Counted from the first letter of the stretch, positions 31,011-38,857 are shown. The stretch is DNA of 64,000 nucleotides from Leptospira licerasiae serovar Varillal str. VAR 010 (GCF_000244755.1 NZ_AHOO02000013.1:62001-126000), one strand, 5' to 3'. Notes: generated by a model not told the origin, from the sequence alone. A program made the numbers and translations.

Positions 31011-31981
31011 TAAGTTCTTTAACTGCAAGCTTATTGACTCCTATGGTATTGGCATTCCTATTCGGAATAGTTATAACTCTGACGAGAAGCGATCTTAAAT
31101 TTCCAGATGGATTGTATGCAGGGTTAACAATTTACCTTCTTCTTGCAATAGGGATAAAGGGAGGAGTAAAACTTTCTTCGACCCATTTGTCGGAATTTTA
31201 CAAACCGGCATTGGCCGCGGTTTTGATGTGCTGCGTAATCCCGCTAATAGCGTATTTTATTCTTTCCAAGATAGGAAAATTCGACGTCGCTAATGCCGCT
31301 GCAATTGCAGCCCATTATGGTTCCGTTTCCGCAGTTACTTTTAGCGAAAGTACCGCTTTTTTGGAAGTATTAAACATTGATTACGAAGGCTTTATGCCTT
31401 CGTTGCTTGCGATAATGGAGATCCCGGCGATACTAGTCGCAATATTTATCGCAAAACGAAAGAGTGAACAAACTAAATCGACACCTTCTTTAGCGGTACT
31501 ACACGAGCTATTTACCGGAAAGGGTACTATACTACTGATAGGAGGTTTATTGATCGGTTTATTTTCCGGAAAAAAAGGCTTCGAACAAGTCTCGCCTTTT
31601 TTTGAAGCTCCTTTCAGAGGAGTCCTCGCTCTCTTCTTACTAGAAGTAGGCATTCTGACCGGTAAGAGATTTTCAGACCTTTCCAAAGTGGGTATATTTC
31701 TAATACTCTTCGCAATTCTGATGCCGGTAGTTCATGCTTGTGCAGGAATCTATCTCGGTAAAATTGCCGGTCTTTCTTTAGGAGGCTCGACAATTTTCGG
31801 AGTTCTTTGCGCAAGTGCATCCTATATTGCAGCGCCGGCTGCAGTACGTGTTGCCATACCCGAAGCCAATGCTACTTATTATTTTGTTTCCTCGCTTGCG
31901 ATTACGTTTCCATTTAATATTATAATAGGACTTCCGTTATATCTAACGATTTCGAAGGTGTTGTTTAGTTCGCAGTTCTGA
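31007..31981 (+). CDS. sbtA: SbtA-type sodium-dependent bicarbonate transporter
   Basis: The ATG at 31007 overlaps the carbonic anhydrase stop (ATGA) and has aagg at good distance; an ATG at 31001 is less likely. About 324 residues form ten membrane helices in two inverted halves. Family hallmarks are LLAIGIKGGVKL near residue 50, AAIAAHYGSVSAVTFSESTAFLE in the first half and ASASYIAAPAAVRVAIPEA in the second. SbtA proteins take up bicarbonate with sodium. No gene for the PII-like partner SbtB is adjacent. Coupling to an exported carbonic anhydrase supports bicarbonate as substrate. Confidence 0.9.
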   Translation: MISSLTASLLTPMVLAFLFGIVITLTRSDLKFPDGLYAGLTIYLLLAIGIKGGVKLSSTHLSEFYKPALAAVLMCCVIPLIAYFILSKIGKFDVANAAAIAAHYGSVSAVTFSESTAFLEVLNIDYEGFMPSLLAIMEIPAILVAIFIAKRKSEQTKSTPSLAVLHELFTGKGTILLIGGLLIGLFSGKKGFEQVSPFFEAPFRGVLALFLLEVGILTGKRFSDLSKVGIFLILFAILMPVVHACAGIYLGKIAGLSLGGSTIFGVLCASASYIAAPAAVRVAIPEANATYYFVSSLAITFPFNIIIGLPLYLTISKVLFSSQF

Positions 31982-32127
31982 ATTTATTAGAATTTTATGA
32001 TCCAGTGTATCTTTAGGGAAGAAATAGCGAAATAGAAGGAATTCAAAATATGCGTAGTTTTTAGAGCGAACGTAAAATCTTTGAAATTTGAATTGAAATT
32101 ATCTTAGTATAATTCCACATCCAGTCT

Positions 32128-32457
32128 ATGGGGATCACCAAGACGGAGTTATTTAATAAGCGGCAAAACAAGATCGCTTCTTATGCAAAAGCCTTAGGGC
32201 ATCCGGCTCGTATTGCGATCTTGGAATCCATCCTTAAAAGGAAAGCTTGTATTTGCGGAGACTTGGTAGAAGAACTTGGACTTGCCCAAGCCACAATCTC
32301 CCAGCATCTAAAAGCGTTAAAGGATGTGGGCATTTTACAAGGATCCATTGATGGGCCGTCTGTATGTTATTGTATTAATAAAAAAACCTGGGAGGAGATC
32401 GGAGTTTATTTTACGCCATTACTTTCCCTGACTCCCGAAAACGGAAATTCCTGCTAA
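32128..32457 (+). CDS. arsR: ArsR-family arsenite-responsive repressor
   Basis: 109 residues. The winged HTH reads ALGHPARIAILESILKRK, CICGDLVEELGLAQATISQHLKALKDVGIL and a wing VCYCINKK. Cys41 and Cys43 at the start of the DNA-binding domain (ACICGDLV), with Cys in the wing and at the C terminus, could bind As(III). It is 41 bp upstream of the ACR3 pump, with nested inverted repeats in the gap. Confidence 0.92.
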   Translation: MGITKTELFNKRQNKIASYAKALGHPARIAILESILKRKACICGDLVEELGLAQATISQHLKALKDVGILQGSIDGPSVCYCINKKTWEEIGVYFTPLLSLTPENGNSC

Positions 32458-32463
32458 AATTAC

Positions 32464-32500
32464 TTGACATTAATCGTAATATTGCGATTAAACGATTAAT
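32464..32500 (+). promoter_or_regulatory. ACR3 promoter with nested ArsR-type dyad
   Basis: TTGACA at 32464-32469 is a consensus -35; the -10 region (about 32486-32492) is poor. attaatcgt (32469-32477) pairs with acgattaat (32492-32500), and inside it ttaatcg (32470-32476) pairs with cgattaa (32485-32491). The dyad covers the -10 and the ATG of ACR3, so repressor binding would block the promoter. The expected transcription start falls on or beside the ATG. Confidence 0.6.
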
Positions 32501-33563
32501 GTCTTCCGCTATTATTTCTGAAAAACGACTATCGTTTGTGGATAAATTCCTGACGATTTGGATTTTTATCGCCATGGGGACGGGAATATTCCTCTCTAGA
32601 TGGTTTCCGGGTTTTGTAGATTGGATTAGAAGTTCAGAGTTCGGGGGGACAAATATCCCGATCGCGATTGGACTTATTTTTATGATGATCCCCCCTTTGG
32701 CTAAGGTGAATTTTGAAAGAATTCCAAAGGCATTCGGTCGAGTGGACCTGATTCTATATTCTTTATTTCTAAATTGGGTGATCGGGCCTCTATTGATGTT
32801 CGGACTGGCATTTCTTTTTTTTCCGGAAGATCCGGAATATAGGATAGGGCTGATATTGATCGGCATTGCGCGTTGTATTGCGATGGTCTTAGTCTGGAAC
32901 GATCTAGCGGACGGCGATAGGGAAGTGGCCGCAGGTCTTGTGGCTTTGAATAGCATCTTTCAGCTTCTTTTTTATGGGATCTTAGCTTATTTTTTTGTAA
33001 GCGTATTGCCTGGTTCATTCGGATTTAAGAATTCTTCCATTCATATACATTATTGGGACATTGCTTATAGCGTTTTGATCTATTTAGGAATTCCGTTCTT
33101 ACTTAGTTGGGGAATTAGAACATTAAGCTTTCATTTTAAAGGAGAAGACTGGACAACTAAGAAATTATTGCCGTCCATTTCGCCTATTACTCTGATCTTT
33201 CTGCTTTTGACGATCGTATTTATTTTCAGTCTGAAAGGGGACTCGCTCATGAAAATCCCTTTGGACATTCTAAAAATATCCGCTCCTTTACTTGTTTATT
33301 TTATTTTAATGTTCTTTCTTAGTTTTGGACTAGGTCTTCTGATTAAAGTTGATTATCCTCGTAACGTAGCGGTTTCTTTTACGGCTGCGGGCAATAATTT
33401 TGAGCTAGCCATTGCTGTTGCGATCGGGACATTTGGGATCGCATCTGGACAAGCATTCGTTGGGATCGTAGGGCCTCTTGTAGAAATTCCTGTGCTCGTT
33501 CTTTTAGTAGAAATCGTGAAAGTATTCAGACAGAGATACTATTCGAAAGGTGAAGCGGCGTGA
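32499..33563 (+). CDS. acr3: ACR3-family arsenite efflux permease
   Basis: 354 residues, ten membrane helices. Family signatures are LTIWIFIAMGTGIFLSRWFPG, MIPPLAKVNFERI, IGIARCIAMVLVWNDLADGD (with the essential Cys) and VSFTAAGNNFELAIAVAIGTFG. It exports arsenite across the inner membrane. The ATG has no ribosome binding site and sits at the end of the operator/promoter. The stop overlaps the arsenate reductase start (GTGA). Confidence 0.95.
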   Translation: MSSAIISEKRLSFVDKFLTIWIFIAMGTGIFLSRWFPGFVDWIRSSEFGGTNIPIAIGLIFMMIPPLAKVNFERIPKAFGRVDLILYSLFLNWVIGPLLMFGLAFLFFPEDPEYRIGLILIGIARCIAMVLVWNDLADGDREVAAGLVALNSIFQLLFYGILAYFFVSVLPGSFGFKNSSIHIHYWDIAYSVLIYLGIPFLLSWGIRTLSFHFKGEDWTTKKLLPSISPITLIFLLLTIVFIFSLKGDSLMKIPLDILKISAPLLVYFILMFFLSFGLGLLIKVDYPRNVAVSFTAAGNNFELAIAVAIGTFGIASGQAFVGIVGPLVEIPVLVLLVEIVKVFRQRYYSKGEAA

Positions 33564-34183
33564 GTAAACTTTTCGATCCGATCCAGGTTTTTTTGAGTAA
33601 AAGAGAAAGTGAGTCTTCTTTCATATCGGAGGAAAGAAGAAAAACGTTGCTTCAGTTTGCGAGTGAGATTCGAGAATTAAAATTAGATCAGAATTATTTT
33701 GAGATCGTATTCGTATGTACTCATAATTCCCGCCGTAGTCAAATTGCGCAAATATTCGCCCTTGCCTGTGCGGAATATTTAGGACTTTCTGGGATCGGAT
33801 CGTATTCCGGAGGTACGGAAGTGACTTCCTTTCATACAAACTCGGTCCAAGCGCTTGCAAATATCGGCTTCAAGATAGAGAAGGAAGAAGAGACAGAAAA
33901 TAATCCTAAATACCTCGTTTCTTACAAAGAGGGCGGTATTCCCGTCCCGGCATATTCGAAACTTTACTCGGATTTCGCGAATCCTAAAAAGAAATTTATA
34001 GCAGTCTTGGTCTGTTCTTCTGCGGACGAGGCTTGCCCTTATGTTCCTGGAGCGAAAGAAAGGATCAGTCTCCCATATTCCGACCCAAAAGAATTCGATT
34101 CCAGTTCTGAAGCTCTTGGAAAATATATAGAAACATGTGAAACGATTGCAAGAGAACTCCTTTTTGTTATGGATCATGTCTAA
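33560..34183 (+). CDS. Arsenate reductase, low-molecular-weight phosphatase type
   Basis: 207 residues, GTG start in a GTGA overlap with ACR3. The P-loop FVCTHNSRRSQIAQ gives the C-x5-R motif (Cys53 to Arg59). The long N-terminal extension of about 48 residues and the C-terminal VLVCSSADEACPYVPGAKERISLPYSDP, with two more Cys and the general-acid Asp, distinguish it from the short thioredoxin-coupled ArsC. It should reduce arsenate to arsenite for ACR3, though LMW phosphatase activity is also possible. Confidence 0.87.
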   Translation: MSKLFDPIQVFLSKRESESSFISEERRKTLLQFASEIRELKLDQNYFEIVFVCTHNSRRSQIAQIFALACAEYLGLSGIGSYSGGTEVTSFHTNSVQALANIGFKIEKEEETENNPKYLVSYKEGGIPVPAYSKLYSDFANPKKKFIAVLVCSSADEACPYVPGAKERISLPYSDPKEFDSSSEALGKYIETCETIARELLFVMDHV

Positions 34184-34204
34184 TATTTAATCGCGGATCG
34201 TTGA

Positions 34205-35467
34205 ATGAAAACTAACTTAGCGGAAATATTGAATGAAAAATGTTCTTGTTCTACTTTGAACAAAGAACGTTTGAGCGAAGAAGCGTATAAATTCCCAATT
34301 CCCGAAATCAGGACACAAGGGATCGAACATTTTTATTCCGAAACGCCTTCTTTCATTAATGTTTCTGATAAGGAAAAGATCCGGCAGATCCTATTCTCTA
34401 TTCGGAATGCCTTACGTTTGCCGGATGTAAGAGATAAGATATTGTCGGATTACGATCCGATTCAAAAACAAAAGGATATTACAGGCGGAGTCTTTCTTAG
34501 TTTGGATTTTCATCAGACGGAAGAGGGGCCTAAGCTCATCGAGATAAATACGAATGCGGGAGGAGCGTATTTACAACTAAAACTTTTGGAAGCTCAGATC
34601 AGATGTTGTAAGCTCGTAGATGTCGCTATGCAGAATGCGGAGGATCTCAAAAGTTTGGAGGAAAAATTCTTTTCCATATTCATGGACGAATGGATCTCCA
34701 ATCACAGAACAGGGATGCCTGGCTTTATTGCAATCGTGGATAAAAATCCTTCCGAACAGTTCTTGTATCCCGAGTTTTTACTATTTCGAGACCTATTCAT
34801 GTCCAAAGGGATCCGAGCGGAGATATTGGATCCGGGGCAGATCGAACTTGTAGAAGAGGAACTTTATTTCGAGGGAAACAGGATAGATCTGATCTATAAC
34901 AGATTGACCGATTTTCATTTATCCGAAGATCCAAATTCTAAAATTTTTAAAGCTTGGAAGAATGAGAAAGTAGTTCTTACTCCTAGTCCGATAGATTATG
35001 ATCTATTTGCTCGAAAAACGAACTTGCACGTTCTCTCGGATAACGATTTTTTAATAAAAGCAGGCCTTAATAAAAAGGATTCTGAAATCCTAAAGTTTTC
35101 GATTCCGGACACCAGGGTTGTAACTTTCGAAAATGCGGAAGAACTTTGGCAAAAAAGAAAAAATATCTTTTTTAAACCTAAAGAAGGTTTTGGTAGTAAG
35201 GCAGCCTATTATGGTGGAAAACTTACAAAAGGTAAGTTTTCAGAAATAATAAACGGAGAATACATAAGTCAGGAATTTGTTCCGCCATCCGTTCGGGTCA
35301 CATCCATCAGCGGAGAAGAAAGAGAATTAAAAATGGATATAAGGGCATACATCTATAACGATGAAATTTTACTTTTAGCAAGTCGTTTGTACCAAGGCCA
35401 GACTACAAATTTCAGGACTCCAGGAGGAGGATTTTCCCCCTTATATATGTTGCCTGAGATCGTATAG
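34205..35467 (+). CDS. ATP-grasp-like ligase in the arsenic operon
   Basis: 420 residues starting 21 bp after the arsenate reductase gene. ATP-grasp features are LIEINTNAGGAYLQLK, the Lys/Gly loop FFKPKEGFGSKAAYYGG, EYISQEFVPPS and a late SRLYQGQTTNFRTPGGGFSPLY block likely to bind metal and phosphate. A CSC motif lies near the N terminus. ATP-grasp enzymes join a carboxylate to an amine or thiol; glutathione-like thiol synthesis would suit an arsenic operon, but that is inference. I cannot assign a characterised family. Confidence 0.75.
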   Translation: MKTNLAEILNEKCSCSTLNKERLSEEAYKFPIPEIRTQGIEHFYSETPSFINVSDKEKIRQILFSIRNALRLPDVRDKILSDYDPIQKQKDITGGVFLSLDFHQTEEGPKLIEINTNAGGAYLQLKLLEAQIRCCKLVDVAMQNAEDLKSLEEKFFSIFMDEWISNHRTGMPGFIAIVDKNPSEQFLYPEFLLFRDLFMSKGIRAEILDPGQIELVEEELYFEGNRIDLIYNRLTDFHLSEDPNSKIFKAWKNEKVVLTPSPIDYDLFARKTNLHVLSDNDFLIKAGLNKKDSEILKFSIPDTRVVTFENAEELWQKRKNIFFKPKEGFGSKAAYYGGKLTKGKFSEIINGEYISQEFVPPSVRVTSISGEERELKMDIRAYIYNDEILLLASRLYQGQTTNFRTPGGGFSPLYMLPEIV

Positions 35468-35501
35468 ATCCCAAATCAAACTCTGATAATTCCTTCTTAT
35501 T

Positions 35502-36182
35502 TTAATTCTGTTTTCGTTTTGTGAGCCTGACTCCCTTGTGGGCAAATTCCAAAGGGCCATCCGGGATACGATAGGCATCATATCCTTCCGTTCTTAGAAT
35601 TTTGACAGCTTCTTCGGAAAGAACGCAATATTTCCCTCTACAATAGGCAAATATCTTTTTACGTTTAGGCAGTTTGTCCAACTTAGATTTTAGTTCTTTG
35701 AGAGGAACGGAGATTGAACCTGGTAAATGACCCGAATCGTATTCGTTTTCAGGCCTTACATCTATTAGTATTATTTCCTTGGATAATATTCTTTTTAGGA
35801 AATCTTTATATTCTAATTCTTCTACTTCTTGTTCGGCATTGAAGAAGTAGCTCATCTCCATTTGGATCTCTGCATTGAATTCATTTCCGGCAGAGGAGAT
35901 CGTATCGAAAATTTGGATGCCTGCGTCTTCTATTTGATAGAAAATATTTCTGCCTTTTCTTCTGTCGCTGACCAAGCGAGCTTCTTTTAAGATCTGTAAA
36001 TGGTGAGAGGTGGATGCGATGCTCATTCCTGTTTCTTTCGATAGAACGTCCACATTCTTCTCCGCTTGGACCAAAAGATCCATCAGCTCTATCCTTTTAG
36101 GATCTGAGATCGCTTTTCCATATTTTGCCAAACTTGAATATATGAAATTTTTGAATTCTCTGCCTGTTTTTTGAAGTTTCAT
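35502..36182 (-). CDS. ArsR-type repressor fused to a rhodanese domain
   Basis: 226 residues. Residues about 18-90 are an ArsR HTH (ISDPKRIELMDLLV, MSIASTSHHLQILKEARLV, wing RKGRNIFYQI). Residues about 125-220 are a rhodanese with LIDVRPENEYDSGHLPGSIS and the active loop AYCRGKYC (Cys181, with a second Cys186). Fusions of this kind are seen in sulfur-responsive regulators, and the rhodanese Cys may sense persulfide or oxidants. A perfect 32-bp palindrome starts 6 bp upstream of its ATG, leaving no room for a ribosome binding site. Confidence 0.9.
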   Translation of the reverse strand: MKLQKTGREFKNFIYSSLAKYGKAISDPKRIELMDLLVQAEKNVDVLSKETGMSIASTSHHLQILKEARLVSDRRKGRNIFYQIEDAGIQIFDTISSAGNEFNAEIQMEMSYFFNAEQEVEELEYKDFLKRILSKEIILIDVRPENEYDSGHLPGSISVPLKELKSKLDKLPKRKKIFAYCRGKYCVLSEEAVKILRTEGYDAYRIPDGPLEFAHKGVRLTKRKQN

Positions 36183-36188
36183 AATTGC

Positions 36189-36220
36189 TCAAATATTCAA
36201 ATATATATTTGAATATTTGA
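36189..36220. promoter_or_regulatory. Perfect 32-bp palindromic operator
   Basis: tcaaatattcaaatat (36189-36204) is followed by its exact reverse complement (36205-36220), with no spacer. The repeated half-site tcaaatattcaa appears on each side. It sits between the divergent ArsR-rhodanese and methyltransferase genes and is the likely binding site of the ArsR-rhodanese protein. Confidence 0.75.
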
Positions 36221-36235
36221 TTGACCAATGGTCAA
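36221..36235. promoter_or_regulatory. Second palindrome, probable promoter element
   Basis: ttgacc-aat-ggtcaa directly follows the 32-bp palindrome. Each arm is also a good -35 hexamer, one per strand. On the plus strand, 17 bp downstream lies ttggat at 36244-36249, which would start transcription near the methyltransferase ATG. Confidence 0.45.
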
Positions 36236-36255
36236 GTCGATTTTTGGATTAGAAC

Positions 36256-36831
36256 ATGAAAGTGAGAGATAGCGGAATGCCAGAGGCGGATTATTGGGAT
36301 TCCCTTTTTAATTTACCTTTGGTCTTGGATAGAATGGACCTCTTAGAAACAAAAGGTAGAATCGTGGAATTCGGATCAGGTTACGGGACTTTCACTATCC
36401 CATTGGCGGAAAAAAATCGAAGCGAGATCATTGCATTCGAAATAGAAAAACATCTTGTTTTAGATTTAGAAAAGAAAGCTGTCTCTTTAGGTTTGGACCA
36501 TGTTCATCCCATTCAAAAAGATATCATTGAGGAAGGTACTTCTTTCCCTGAGAACTTTGTAGACTATGTAATGATCTTTAATTTATTACACCATGAAGAT
36601 CCTATTTCTATTTTAAAAGAAGCGTTCCGTATTTTGAAGCCAAGAGGGGCGGCTGGTCTTGTTCATTGGAATCATGACCCTTCTACTCCCCGTGGGCCCA
36701 AGATGGAAATTCGTCCTAAACCGGAAGCCATCTATAGATGGGCGATTGAAGCTGGGTTTAAAATTGGATCGGATAAGCCGATTGATCTACCTCCTTATCA
36801 TTACGGATTTATTGCTACTAAGCCTATGTAA
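36256..36831 (+). CDS. Class I SAM-dependent methyltransferase
   Basis: 191 residues with motif I IVEFGSGYGTFTIPLAE, acidic loop AFEIEKHL and the post-motif FVDYVMIFNLLHHEDPISILKEAFRILKPRGA. This is a small Rossmann methyltransferase without extra domains or the Cys set of arsenite methyltransferases. ATG 36256 is used here; ATG 36277 is an alternative. It diverges from the ArsR-rhodanese gene and is probably co-regulated through the shared operator. Substrate unknown. Confidence 0.85.
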   Translation: MKVRDSGMPEADYWDSLFNLPLVLDRMDLLETKGRIVEFGSGYGTFTIPLAEKNRSEIIAFEIEKHLVLDLEKKAVSLGLDHVHPIQKDIIEEGTSFPENFVDYVMIFNLLHHEDPISILKEAFRILKPRGAAGLVHWNHDPSTPRGPKMEIRPKPEAIYRWAIEAGFKIGSDKPIDLPPYHYGFIATKPM

Positions 36832-36832
36832 A

Positions 36833-36858
36833 ATTCGCGTCCGATTGTAGACGCGAAT
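36833..36858. terminator. Bidirectional hairpin between convergent genes
   Basis: attcgcgtc (36833-36841) pairs with gacgcgaat (36850-36858), a 9-bp stem with an 8-nt loop, in the 46-bp gap between the methyltransferase and sterol-desaturase genes. On the minus strand a short T-run follows. Confidence 0.65.
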
Positions 36859-36877
36859 CGAATTCCATAAGTCCGTA

Positions 36878-37696
36878 TTAGGAAATACTTTCTTGTAATT
36901 TTCTTTGTTCCGGTTTTTTGGAAGTTATTTCCGCAAAAGTTTTTTCGTACTCAGGATGGACTGTGCCGAATAGGTAATCCCAAATAGTTGTGTAAAGGCC
37001 ATAGTTGTAACGAAAACTTTGGTGGTGCATATCGTGGTTGGTATTTGAATTCACTAATTTCAAGACCTTATTTGTACCCATCCAAGATGGAAAAATTTCA
37101 TATCCGCTATGACCTAAAACATTCCGTACGATCTGAAAAGTCATGAAGATCATCAAGGCAAGGGGATGAATCGGGAATAATAAGGCAATGATCGGCATAA
37201 TCAGAGAATGGATCAATGCTTCCCAAGGACTGAAAGAGTAGGCGGTCCAAGGAGAAGGTGTAACCGAATCGTGATGCACCTTATGTACAGCTTTGTAGAA
37301 CAGTCGAGTATGCATTAATCTATGTGTCCAATAGAAATAAAAATCCTGGATGCCTAAGATCAGTATCGTGCTCAAGATCAGATATCCCCAACCATGATCC
37401 TCTATACGTTCGTAAAACTTAAAGTAACCGTATTTTCTGAATAAGAATACTATCAGAGTTACCGAAGTGTAAACGATTACGGAAGAAACAGAATATAGAA
37501 ATTCCTTCCTGAATTGAGAAGGTTTAGCATTCTTCTCTTGGATCTTTCTATATCGAAACGGATGTTTCCAAATGTAGAAGACTAAGAAGGCAATACCTGC
37601 GAATATTAAATATCGTAGGAAATCTATTAGGAATATGATTGGGATTTGGGGAACCAAATCCATCATGTATTGGGATAATTGTTTGTGAAAGCTCAT
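36878..37696 (-). CDS. Sterol desaturase / fatty acid hydroxylase family protein
   Basis: The frame opens at 37777, but ATG 37696 has aaagga at good distance, giving 272 residues. The membrane di-iron His clusters are HRLMH, HKVHH, HSGYE and NHDMHH, set between four hydrophobic helices. Family members hydroxylate or desaturate sterols, fatty acids or alkyl lipids with O2. The substrate is not readable; Leptospira-type envelope lipids are a candidate. Confidence 0.9.
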   Translation of the reverse strand: MSFHKQLSQYMMDLVPQIPIIFLIDFLRYLIFAGIAFLVFYIWKHPFRYRKIQEKNAKPSQFRKEFLYSVSSVIVYTSVTLIVFLFRKYGYFKFYERIEDHGWGYLILSTILILGIQDFYFYWTHRLMHTRLFYKAVHKVHHDSVTPSPWTAYSFSPWEALIHSLIMPIIALLFPIHPLALMIFMTFQIVRNVLGHSGYEIFPSWMGTNKVLKLVNSNTNHDMHHQSFRYNYGLYTTIWDYLFGTVHPEYEKTFAEITSKKPEQRKLQESIS

Positions 37697-37782
37697 GTTT
37701 GATCCTTTGCTCCTGTGTGGGATTCGATGGATCATTAAAACATTTTTTCCGATTTGAATCCGATGGATTTCGGACAAAACCT

Positions 37783-37802
37783 GATCGATTCCGGATTCGA
37801 TC
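37783..37802 (-). terminator. Hairpin after the AraC-type regulator gene
   Basis: gatcga and tcgatc flank a tccgga core, forming a near-perfect 20-bp palindrome 2 bp after the TAG of the regulator gene. On the minus strand it is followed by aggttttg. Confidence 0.5.
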
Positions 37803-37804
37803 GG

Positions 37805-38857
37805 CTATTTTGCAGAACTGTTTTGTTTTCTAAAATCGCTCGGGGTCATTCCCACAGTTTCCTTGAATGCTCTGTTGAAAGGGGCTAGAGAACCATAGCC
37901 CAAATCCATTGCGATCCTAAGTACCTGCAAATCGTTTTTGCCAGGGTCAGAGAGTATAAATTTTGCTTCTTGTATCCTGAAATGATTTAAGAATTCGTTA
38001 AAATTCCTGTAACCCAGTCCTTTATTGATTAGTCTGCGCACCTTTTTCTCAGGAACGTTTAGCTGTTTAGCCAAGGCTAGGATCGTCAGATTTTCTTGTA
38101 GAAATACTTTTTGGTCTTTCAATAAGGAGTCCAGTTTTTTGAGAAGCCCCTCATCTAAAGGTTCTTCGGCTTCTTCTTCCTTTTGTATTTCTCCGTCGGG
38201 GAATATATTATCCCTAAATTGGAAAATTCGAAATGAAATGAAAAATACCAATACGAATATGAAAGAAGAATTGATCAGATCTAATTGAACAGAGTATCCA
38301 GCGTCCTTTGTAATTACTTCCATTAATACCACAGAGATACTGTAAAGCCCTGTCACCCAGGAAAAGACGACCCTGAATTCACGTCTGGATTCCATTAAGT
38401 CTACATTCTTATCTTTTAAAACCTTTCCTAAAGTGAATAGGATGAGTCCAAGATAGAACACCTGAGGCAAACTGAATAAAACTTTTGAGAATATGGAGAC
38501 TTGATTCCTGATATCCGAAGCCACAAAAACATAAAAACAGAATATATTCAGGGAAAGAAATAATACTGCATGGCGGATTTTTAGTCTAAATTCGTCTTCG
38601 AATAGGCTGGATACGAAAAGATAGAAAAGGACGGAAACGGAAAAGCAGCCTGTATGAACAAGTATTAGGATGAATATATGTGTGGAATGGTCTAACCACG
38701 GACAAATAAAATAGGCGATAAGCGAAGAATTGAATAAACTCCCGAGTAAACTCTGAACGCTGAATTTTACTCGGATCAGAAAGTTTAGAATTAGAAATCC
38801 TAACTGAGCGATCGTGGCTGCTTTTAAATATTGGACCAGACTGGAAGTTTCGAACAT
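37805..38857 (-). CDS. Membrane-bound AraC-family regulator
   Basis: 350 residues. The first about 215 hold seven or so hydrophobic helices (for example ATIAQLGFLILNFLI and HIFILILVHTGCFSVSVLFYLF). The C-terminal third is an AraC HTH pair: TILALAKQLNVPEKKVRRLINKG, then LRIAMDLGYGSLAPFNRAFKE and VGMTPSDFRKQN. It would sense at the membrane and bind DNA from there. Its ATG overlaps the stop of the upstream receiver-kinase-like gene by one base, so they are co-expressed. Confidence 0.9.
   Translation of the reverse strand: MFETSSLVQYLKAATIAQLGFLILNFLIRVKFSVQSLLGSLFNSSLIAYFICPWLDHSTHIFILILVHTGCFSVSVLFYLFVSSLFEDEFRLKIRHAVLFLSLNIFCFYVFVASDIRNQVSIFSKVLFSLPQVFYLGLILFTLGKVLKDKNVDLMESRREFRVVFSWVTGLYSISVVLMEVITKDAGYSVQLDLINSSFIFVLVFFISFRIFQFRDNIFPDGEIQKEEEAEEPLDEGLLKKLDSLLKDQKVFLQENLTILALAKQLNVPEKKVRRLINKGLGYRNFNEFLNHFRIQEAKFILSDPGKNDLQVLRIAMDLGYGSLAPFNRAFKETVGMTPSDFRKQNSSAK

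Noticed and set aside
32411..32956. A 181-codon minus-strand frame over the start of ACR3
   Set aside because: It is antisense to conserved ACR3 sequence and covers the operator; Arg/Ser/Asn-rich composition looks like a shadow frame.
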